Origin: DATGEP01 sp035310125
Lineage (GTDB): Bacteria > Chloroflexota > Ktedonobacteria > Ktedonobacterales > JADMIN01
DNA length: 11,250 nt
Direction of reading: 5' to 3'
Assembly: GCA_035310125.1 (NCBI GenBank)
Contig: DATGEP010000073.1
Span: 1 to 11,250 of the forward strand
Below the pieces are notes generated by a model. It was not told where the DNA came from and did no database searches. It worked only from the letters and a program-made list of their open reading frames with translations. The position numbers and the translations under genes are program-made. This document shows positions 6,131-11,250 of the stretch, piece after piece. Each line of letters begins with the position of its first letter. Within the stretch, counting starts at the first letter, position 1.

Positions 6131-8062
6131 TCATGTCCGAGACGGGTTTCCCTCGGCGCTGAGGAGGCGGCCATTCTCGATCGCCATAGTGATCGCGGCG
6201 GCACAGGCTTCCAACCACGTCCGCTCGGCGGCGTCCCACACATGCGGGGTTCCTAACCCGATGACCAGCGCCCCTACCAGAATGCCGCCGGTGCGCAGCG
6301 GCACGCTCGCCCACGCGCGCAAGCTGCTCGCCTTCCATGTGGCGAGACCGATCGTACGGAGCCAGCGGGGCCGTTCCCGATCGTGCGCCGAGTAGACGGG
6401 GCCGGCGACCAGCAAAGGCCACCAGGGATGCTGCGGCGTGATCGGGACCGCGGGCGCATGGACGCTGCTCCGCTCTCCACCGACGGCTCCCACACGCCGC
6501 AAGACGCCCGCCTGCTCATCGAGCAGGTACAAGGTCGCCGCCATCATCGGCGATTGCGTGTTCTCGACTAATGCTCGCAGGATGCGGACGGCATGACGCT
6601 CGACGCCTCCCGAGACGGGTGTCGCGGTCGCGGCGTGGGCCACGGCAGCGAGGCTGGCTTCACGCTCGCGCAGACGGTGCTCCAGCGTGACGTCGCGACC
6701 GAATGCGATCGCACCCAGGACCTGACCGCTGGCATCTGGCATCGGCGCGGCGTCCCAGCTAATCAGCCGGTTGGTTCCATCGTCACGGCGGTGGACCACC
6801 GTGATGTTATGGACCGGCTGGTGTTCACGCAAGGCGCGCGGCAAGGGCAGCTCATCGGGCGGCAGAGAGTCCGCAACGGGCGCCGCCTCGGCGAGCCAGA
6901 AGAATCCCTGATGTGTGACCCATTCCGTAGGGAGCTCTGCCAGGTCGCTGCCAGGGCGCGGCGGCGCGGGCCAACCCAGAACCGCCCGACAGGTCGGACT
7001 GATATACGTGGCACGCAGCGCGGTATCACAGATGCACACGAGGGCGGGTAAGACGTCTATCGCGATCTGCCAGCGCATCCGCTGGTTATCGGCCTCCAAT
7101 TGAGCCGCCTGGATCGCGGTGTGGAGGCGCGCCGTCTGGATGGCGAGCGATGCCTGCACGGCGAAGAGCCGGATGCGCTCCAAGTCATCCTCACCGAAAC
7201 GCTCGGCATTTAGCGCCTCGCGCAGGCCGAGGACGCCGACCGGCGCACTCCCAGCAGCCAGCAATGGCATGCACATGAACGCCGCTCCCGGCGTCATCCT
7301 GGCGAGTTCAGGATGTACGCGCGCGGAGATGTCTTGTGTCGTCACGACCACGCTGCGACGCGTAAGAAATGCTTGAGCTGGGGGAAAATGCGCATCGTCC
7401 AGTGGGATGGTGCGCCATGGTTCGCTGCCCAGCGGCGCCAGTCCCCAATGCTGGCCGCAGGCCGCCACCGCGAAAAGCGCTCGCGGTGGCCCAGCGTACG
7501 CACTGGTTTCAACCGTCGGATCTGCGACCACAACGCGCATGTCACCCCCATCTGAGGGGGGAGCCGCCAGCCACAGAATCGAGTCGGAGACGCCGAATGC
7601 TCCGCAGGTCTCGCTGCAGATCACCTCCAAGACGTCGCTCAACGCCCGGCCCGACGCCAGCGCATTACTGATTCGGGCGACCGCCTCGAGCATCCGGCGG
7701 TCGCTGTGCCGGTCATCCACGATGTCGGCGCCAGGTGCCCCAATGCGCTGACCCGCGCGGCGCACGCGCGTAGGGCCAGGGGCGTAATCTGCAGCGTCCG
7801 GTTGAAGATCACCAGATCGCAGCAGCATGGCCACCGCCGCGCGCGAGAAGCCTCCGCGCTGCAGTGTGCGGGCGATCAGGCGGACGCGGGCAATGTCGTC
7901 TTCGGTGTACTGGCGCACGCCTCCGGCGGAGCGCTGGGGCATGAGCAAGCCAACATCCTCCCAGGCGCGCAGCGCGTCGGCCGACAGACCCGTCAGGGCG
8001 GCGACATCGCCGATATGGTGGAAGCGGCTAGAGACCTCCTGCTGGCGTTCTTGCTTGGTCAC
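6131..8062 (-). CDS. MerR-type HTH regulator fused to GAF-PAS-GAF sensor domains
   Basis: This 643-residue protein begins with a MerR-like winged helix (about 14-82): 'HHIGDVAALTGLSADALRAW' then 'EDVGLLMPQRSAGGVRQYTEDD', matching the IGEVA..TGLS..LR..E..GLL.P.R...G.R.Y pattern. GAF1 (about 122-295) ends in the usual helix 'AVQASLAIQTARLHTAI'. PAS (about 330-450) runs from 'IDVLPALVCICD' to 'GRDVTLEHRLRERE'. GAF2 (about 470-635) ends 'AAAITMAIENGRLL'. There is no kinase, GGDEF or EAL module, so it reads as a one-component regulator: sensor modules likely control DNA binding. The ligand is unknown. MerR proteins typically remodel promoters with a long spacer. The GTG start at 8062 is set by AGGAGG 6 bases upstream; the open frame upstream to 8209 looks non-coding. 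It converges with the CheB-CheR kinase gene and diverges from gap. Confidence 0.88.
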   Translation of the reverse strand: MTKQERQQEVSSRFHHIGDVAALTGLSADALRAWEDVGLLMPQRSAGGVRQYTEDDIARVRLIARTLQRGGFSRAAVAMLLRSGDLQPDAADYAPGPTRVRRAGQRIGAPGADIVDDRHSDRRMLEAVARISNALASGRALSDVLEVICSETCGAFGVSDSILWLAAPPSDGGDMRVVVADPTVETSAYAGPPRALFAVAACGQHWGLAPLGSEPWRTIPLDDAHFPPAQAFLTRRSVVVTTQDISARVHPELARMTPGAAFMCMPLLAAGSAPVGVLGLREALNAERFGEDDLERIRLFAVQASLAIQTARLHTAIQAAQLEADNQRMRWQIAIDVLPALVCICDTALRATYISPTCRAVLGWPAPPRPGSDLAELPTEWVTHQGFFWLAEAAPVADSLPPDELPLPRALREHQPVHNITVVHRRDDGTNRLISWDAAPMPDASGQVLGAIAFGRDVTLEHRLREREASLAAVAHAATATPVSGGVERHAVRILRALVENTQSPMMAATLYLLDEQAGVLRRVGAVGGERSSVHAPAVPITPQHPWWPLLVAGPVYSAHDRERPRWLRTIGLATWKASSLRAWASVPLRTGGILVGALVIGLGTPHVWDAAERTWLEACAAAITMAIENGRLLSAEGNPSRT

Positions 8063-8068
8063 CGGCGA

Positions 8069-8074
8069 CCTCCT
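8069..8074 (-). promoter_or_regulatory. Ribosome binding site that fixes a GTG start
   Basis: On the minus strand this is a consensus AGGAGG with a 6-base gap to GTG 8062. It outweighs the ATG 147 bases farther upstream, which has no such site. Confidence 0.8.
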
Positions 8075-8197
8075 GACGAGACTTCCTGGCTCCTTACCGC
8101 ACCGCTCACCGGGAATGCGGATGCCCCACCAGTTGGGGGCTACCAGTCTGGCGGCAAGGGGTATGTTGCACACGACCGTCGGCACCACTGACACTCT

Positions 8198-8226
8198 AGT
8201 ATGGCGCACTGACCTGGATATGTCCA
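8198..8226 (-). promoter_or_regulatory. Possible sigma70 promoter for the MerR-type regulator
   Basis: On the minus strand TGGACA (8226-8221; 5 of 6 to the -35 consensus) is followed after 17 bases by CATACT (8203-8198; 4 of 6 to the -10 consensus). The start site would be near 8190, giving a leader of about 130 bases. The -35 lies inside the dyad at 8214-8227. This is a sequence match only. Confidence 0.35.
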
Positions 8227-8227
8227 G
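8214..8227. promoter_or_regulatory. Dyad CTGGA-N4-TCCAG, possible operator
   Basis: CTGGATATGTCCAG is a perfect 5-bp inverted repeat around 4 bases, overlapping the putative -35 of the MerR-type regulator. It could be an autoregulatory operator, but short symmetric sites also occur by chance. Confidence 0.3.
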
Positions 8228-8475
8228 AGATCTGTCGAACCCTGAGGCTGTACGGCGCCCCTTCCAGTTTGTAGACTAACCTCAGGACACGGTGCTGGGC
8301 GGGCATCGTCGAGCGCGCTCCCCGTTGGCCGGGGTAGCTGGAGGCGACTGCGCAGGATCAGCCACCGTCACCGGCTATAGCACCAGCATGTCATCCATTT
8401 TCGAGTTCAATGTTGGGGTACATCAGACTGCGATAACTGCATCAAGGTCATTCACCTTGAGGAGGATTCCGACCG

Positions 8476-9498
8476 ATGGTTACACGTGTTGGTATCAATG
8501 GATTCGGGCGCATCGGTCGCCAGTGCTTGCGGGCTATGTTAGAGTGGCATCCAGACGATCTGGAAGTCGTCGCCATCAACGACATCACCGATGCGCAAAC
8601 GAACGCGCACCTCTTGCGCTACGACTCAACCTATGGCCGCTTCCAAGGCACGGTCGAGGTTCAAGAACATGCTCTTGTCATCAATGGCAAGCGTCTCACC
8701 GTCTTTGCCCAGCGCGACCCTGGGCAGATCCCTTGAAGTGATGTGGGCGCACAGATCGTTATCGAGAGCACCGGTCATTTCACCGACTCCACCAAGGCCA
8801 GCGCCCACCTCGGCGGGACGGTGAAGAAGGTGGTCGTCTCGGCTACATTTCACGGCCCCACGACCGATCAGGACGTGACGCTTGTCCTCGGCGTGAATGA
8901 GCATACCTACGATCCTTCCCAGCATCATATCGTCTCGAATGCGTCCTGCACGACGAATTGTCTGGCGCCCACAGTGAAAGTCGTCCATGACACGTTTGGC
9001 GTCGAACAAGGCTTGATGACGACCGTTCATTCCTACACCAATGACCAGCGCCTGCTCGATGTCGTTCACAACGATCTCCGCCGTGCCCGCGCCGCCGCCC
9101 AGAACATCATCCCGACGACGACTGGCGCCGCTCGCGCGCTCGCGTTGGTGATCCCGGAGCTCGCGGGCAAGTTCGATGGTCTGGCCTTGCGTGTACCGAC
9201 AGCGACCGTTTCCGTGGTGGATTTCGTGGCCACGCTCAGAGAACCCGCGAGTCGGGAGGCCGTCAATACCGCGTTCAAGCATGCCGCTACGGGTAGGCTC
9301 AAAGGCATTCTTGCCTATACCGAAGAGCCGCTGGTCTCGTCGGACTTTCGTGGGGATGCGCATTCCGCCATCGTTGATGGCCTCTCGACGATGATACTGG
9401 GTACCCACTTCGTCAAGGTTGTCGCCTGGTATGACAACGAATGGGGCTATGCCTGTCGCACGGCAGATCTCACCCACTTCATTGGTCAAAAGCTGTGA
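8476..9498 (+). pseudogene. gap: Glyceraldehyde-3-phosphate dehydrogenase interrupted by one in-frame TGA
   Basis: If TGA at 8734-8736 is read through, this is a full-length (340-codon) phosphorylating GAPDH, which turns glyceraldehyde-3-phosphate, NAD and phosphate into 1,3-bisphosphoglycerate. N-terminal NAD fold: 'RVGINGFGRIGRQ' and 'AINDITDAQT', with an Asp where NAD enzymes bind ribose. Catalytic region: 'SNASCTTNCLAP' (C158) and 'TTVHSYTNDQRLLD' with the partner His. Later blocks 'TTTGAARA', 'LRVPTATVSVVDF' and 'WYDNEWGYACR' are all conserved. TGA falls at codon 87 in 'QIP-*-SDVGAQIVIESTG', where the family has a conserved Trp, so TGG to TGA is the simplest change. The frame is the same on both sides, so there is no indel. 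Other Trp codons in the gene are TGG, and TGA ends this gene itself. GAGGAGG lies 10 bases before the ATG. It may be a recent pseudogene or a base-calling error; as written, it encodes only an 86-residue fragment unless read through. Confidence 0.9.
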
Positions 9499-9521
9499 CG
9501 ATAACACGCGGATCTGCAAGA

Positions 9522-9554
9522 GGTGTAGCACACCGCGCTACACCAAGCTACACC
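9522..9554. repeat. GGTGTAGC hairpin plus repeated GCTACACC between gap and the flavin reductase
   Basis: GGTGTAGC (9522-9529) pairs perfectly with GCTACACC (9537-9544) around a 7-base loop. A second GCTACACC follows at 9547-9554, ten bases on, giving one inverted and two direct copies of an 8-mer. There is no T tract, so a cluster of binding sites spaced by one helix turn, or alternative hairpins, is as likely as a terminator. It starts 24 bases after the gap stop and ends 48 bases before the next ATG. Confidence 0.5.
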
Positions 9555-9602
9555 GAGAGACCTCCCTCTATAGCGAGCGTACGCAAGATAGCGAGGACAC
9601 AG

Positions 9603-10325
9603 ATGGCGATACAGATGGTGCAACTAACCCGACGAGAGGACGTGGCAGACGGTACGATGGCTTTTCACTTCGAAAAGCCGGAGGGCTTTCAGTATAAGGC
9701 CGGTCAGTTCGCCGACTTTACGCTCATCGAGCCGCCCGAAACCGATGCTGAAGGCAACATACGAGGGTTTTCTCTCGCGAGCGCTCCCTACGAAAAGGAC
9801 CTGTGCATTGCCACGCGCCTGCGTGATACGGCATTTAAGCGCGTACTCAAGCACCTGCCCGACGGAACACAACTCAAACTTGATGCCCCATATGGCTCAT
9901 TTACGCTGCATAAGAACGCGGCCATTCCGGCGGTCTTTCTCACCGGCGGCATTGGTATTACGGTGGTGCGGAGTATCGTGCTTGACGCCATCCACAAGGC
10001 GATACCGCGCCGCATCGTGCTGTTCTACGCCAACCGCCGACCAGAAGATGCCGCCTTCCTAGACGAATTGAGACAGAGTGCAGCGCAGAATCCTCAGTTT
10101 ACGTTCGTCCCGACGATGACGAAAATGGAACTCTCGCGCGAAGCATGGGCAGGTGAGAGGGGATATGTCACGAAAGCGATGCTCAAGCGCTATGTAGCTG
10201 ACCTTACAGCGCCTATCTACTATAGCACTGGCCCGGCCAGCCTGGTGGCTGCCATGCGCAAAATCCTCAATGACGCTGAAGTGGATGATGACAATATCCG
10301 CACCGAAGAATTCACCGGATACTAG
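9603..10325 (+). CDS. FAD-binding oxidoreductase of the ferredoxin-NADP reductase family
   Basis: This 240-residue soluble flavoprotein most likely moves electrons between NAD(P)H and an unidentified acceptor. The N-terminal beta-barrel (about 1-105) holds the flavin motif 'R54-GFSLAS' (the R-x-Y/F-S-x-x-S pattern), 'AGQFADFTL' before it and 'PYGSFTL' after it. The C-terminal nucleotide fold (about 106-240) shows 'VFLTGGIGIT' (115-120 GGIGIT) and 'YYSTGPASLV' where many relatives have Y-x-C-G-P. It ends 'EEFTGY', an aromatic C-terminus usual in this family. No 2Fe-2S domain is attached, so it needs a separate partner. ATG 9603 has GAGGA 5 bases upstream. It lies 104 bases after gap on the same strand and could share its transcript. 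NADH or NADPH preference cannot be read reliably. Confidence 0.88.
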   Translation: MAIQMVQLTRREDVADGTMAFHFEKPEGFQYKAGQFADFTLIEPPETDAEGNIRGFSLASAPYEKDLCIATRLRDTAFKRVLKHLPDGTQLKLDAPYGSFTLHKNAAIPAVFLTGGIGITVVRSIVLDAIHKAIPRRIVLFYANRRPEDAAFLDELRQSAAQNPQFTFVPTMTKMELSREAWAGERGYVTKAMLKRYVADLTAPIYYSTGPASLVAAMRKILNDAEVDDDNIRTEEFTGY

Positions 10326-10330
10326 CGCTC

Positions 10331-10361
10331 GTGGCATCCCACAGCCAGCGGATGGCGCCAC
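10331..10361 (+). terminator. Bulged hairpin after the flavin reductase gene
   Basis: GTGGCATCC (10331-10339) can pair with GGAT (10350-10353) and GCCAC (10357-10361), leaving GGC bulged and a 10-base loop. It starts 6 bases after the stop codon. There is no T tract, so its termination strength is doubtful. Confidence 0.3.
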
Positions 10362-10421
10362 GGTCGGGATGAGAGCCAGGGAGCACCTAGGAGGCATAGG
10401 GAACGGTCGCAGCACGGCGGC

Positions 10422-11108
10422 ATGCACCAGTGGCAGGCGGGCTGTGACGCGACCGCGGCGCGGCGGCCGGCTGGAATGCCGGCTACTCTCCTCAACAGGA
10501 CGCAGCGTAACGGGCGAGCCACGCCGGCTGCATTGCGGCAGGCAGCGGCGCTGGAGGCGATGCTGCGCGACCTGGGCGCAGACGCAGAAATGGTCGAGCG
10601 CGAGGTCTTCGACGGCACGGGCAGGCTGGTCCCGCACGTCCGGCACCGACAGAGCGCTGTGCGCAACGCCAATCAAGAGGTCCACCTCCTGATGAGCCTG
10701 CTGGACCGCGTATCGGTGTTCATCACCGACCGTGTGGGCACATTCGGATTCTTCCTGATCATCTTCTTCTGGACCATCTTCTGGTTGGGATGGAATATCC
10801 TTGCGCCCAGGCAAGTGCGTTTCGACCCAGGGCCGGCGTTCGTCTTCTGGCTCTTCATCTCGAACATGATCCAGATCTTTCTGATGCCGCTGTTGATGGT
10901 CGGGCAGAATCTGCAAGGCCGTCACAGCGAGCTTCGCGCCGAGGCAGACTTCGAGGTGAACACGAAGGCGGAGCAGGAGGTGGAGGCGATCCTGCTGCAC
11001 CTGGAACACCAGGCGGCCCAGATTGGGCGACAGGGGGAGTTGATGCTTGATCTGCTCCACCAGATGGACATGCTCCACCACATGCGCGAGCATCGCGTGC
11101 TGCCCTAA
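10422..11108 (+). CDS. DUF1003 family membrane protein
   Basis: This 228-residue protein has the DUF1003 layout: 'LLDRVSVFITDRVGTFGFFL', a first membrane helix (about 107-127, 'FFLIIFFWTIFWLGWNI'), a short loop with 'FDPGPAF', a second helix (about 140-160, 'FWLFISNMIQIFLMPLLMV'), then 'GQNLQGRHSELRAEADFEVN' and a charged, coiled-coil-like tail. The 'FDP' before helix two and 'QN....R....AE.D.EVN' after it are the family's conserved blocks. The function is unknown; members are predicted cytoplasmic-membrane proteins with two helices and a cytosolic tail. The start is uncertain: ATG 10422 has only 'cggcgg' upstream and ATG 10476 is no better. AGGAGG at 10389-10394 is too far from either and has no in-frame start near it. 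The first 80 residues, rich in Ala and Arg, are poorly supported. It lies 96 bases after the flavin reductase gene, perhaps in one operon. Confidence 0.85.
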   Translation: MHQWQAGCDATAARRPAGMPATLLNRTQRNGRATPAALRQAAALEAMLRDLGADAEMVEREVFDGTGRLVPHVRHRQSAVRNANQEVHLLMSLLDRVSVFITDRVGTFGFFLIIFFWTIFWLGWNILAPRQVRFDPGPAFVFWLFISNMIQIFLMPLLMVGQNLQGRHSELRAEADFEVNTKAEQEVEAILLHLEHQAAQIGRQGELMLDLLHQMDMLHHMREHRVLP

Positions 11109-11250
11109 TACTCGTTTGCACCGCGAAAGAAACGGATGAGCTTCTGTGTGTGATCCATGAGCGGCGCGATCCCTGTTTCATCACGTGCTGAGCGGCCAAC
11201 ATCGCGATCCTACTCTAACAGGCGCCCGGTGAGGGACAGATCGGGTGGAG
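11105..11250 (-). pseudogene. Possible C-terminal end of a minus-strand gene with an in-frame stop
   Basis: On the minus strand a frame from the window edge reads 'PPDLSLTGRLLE', an amber TAG at 11212-11210, then 'DRDVGRSARDETGIAPLMDH' and 'TQKLIRFFRGANEY', stop TAG 11107-11105. The amino acid make-up (charged and aliphatic, with an amphipathic 'LMDHTQKLIRFF' helix) looks more protein-like than the other frames, but I recognise no family. If real, its stop overlaps the DUF1003 stop by two bases, with the two genes converging. Chance cannot be excluded for so short a piece. Confidence 0.3.

Larger units (their letters stand above)
8063..8475. other. Divergent intergenic region between the MerR-type regulator and gap
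   Basis: About 410 bases separate two divergently transcribed genes. The minus-strand side holds the regulator's ribosome binding site, a possible promoter and a dyad. The plus-strand side ends with GAGGAGG at 8459-8465, 10 bases before the gap ATG. A short CCCCG-ttggc-CGGGG hairpin sits at 8320-8334. I found no confident plus-strand promoter, riboswitch or small RNA. Open frames in this stretch lack ribosome sites and family resemblance. Confidence 0.5.

Noticed and set aside
8063..8209. Longer start of the MerR-type regulator at 8209
   Set aside because: The consensus AGGAGG sits 6 bases before GTG 8062 and inside the extension; the extra 49 residues look like translated non-coding DNA that includes the putative promoter.
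8320..8334. CCCCG-ttggc-CGGGG hairpin upstream of gap as a riboswitch or terminator
   Set aside because: It is an isolated 5-bp stem with no T tract and no conserved aptamer features; such stems are common at this GC content.
8734..8736. TGA read as Trp through a changed genetic code, or as selenocysteine
   Set aside because: TGG encodes Trp elsewhere in the same gene and TGA ends this and other genes; no selenocysteine-type hairpin is evident just after it, and the position is a conserved Trp.
8743..9498. Independent gene starting at GTG 8743 after the gap stop
   Set aside because: It lacks a convincing ribosome site and would begin in the middle of the GAPDH cofactor domain; it is the second part of the same gene.
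8626..9531. 301-codon minus-strand open frame opposite gap
   Set aside because: Long antisense frames are common in GC-rich DNA; the plus strand is clearly GAPDH and the antisense translation resembles no family.
10059..11093. 344-codon minus-strand open frame opposite the flavin reductase end and DUF1003
   Set aside because: It covers two well-supported plus-strand genes, is rich in His/Arg/Gln as expected for an antisense translation, and has no recognisable domain.

Overview
The window is GC-rich (roughly 60 percent by eye) bacterial DNA with short intergenic spaces and good Shine-Dalgarno sites. It carries large multidomain sensor proteins and no tRNA, rRNA, CRISPR array or phage gene. 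The style (CheB-CheR-PAS-kinase fusion, MerR-GAF-PAS-GAF fusion, DUF1003, PQQ-type propeller fragment) would fit Chloroflexota or a similar soil or bioreactor lineage. That is inference; nothing here fixes the taxon.

Positions 1-1480 are a mobile-element scar. A minus-strand beta-propeller gene is cut off at position 274 by a complete-looking IS982-family element (275-1265, 19/22 matching terminal inverted repeats, intact DDE transposase). Directly beyond the IS lies the 3' remnant of a different, IS5-family transposase with its right end. The two flanks belong to different genes and show no target duplication, so this is a rearranged junction rather than a clean insertion.

Positions 1755-6067 hold two plus-strand genes. 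The first is a TraR/DksA-type protein whose zinc-finger ligands read Cys-Cys-Asp-His and which ends in a 'SFPASD' tail. The second is a 1183-residue protein with CheB methylesterase, CheR methyltransferase, PAS, long coiled coil, PAS, and HisKA/HATPase modules. A perfect 14-bp hairpin covers its stop codon and separates it from a convergent minus-strand gene (6131-8062). That gene encodes a MerR-type DNA-binding domain fused to GAF-PAS-GAF sensor modules, a one-component regulator.

Positions 8476-11108 hold three plus-strand genes. The first is glyceraldehyde-3-phosphate dehydrogenase, complete except for one in-frame TGA replacing a conserved Trp. It is followed by a ferredoxin-NADP-reductase-like flavoprotein and a DUF1003 membrane protein. 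The last 146 bases may hold the end of a minus-strand gene that also contains an in-frame stop.

Together the DksA-like protein, large redox/light/ligand-type sensors, GAPDH, flavin reductase and DUF1003 protein look like an accessory stress or redox module next to a mobile-element scar, with several broken genes pointing to ongoing decay. The coupling is inferred from proximity only.
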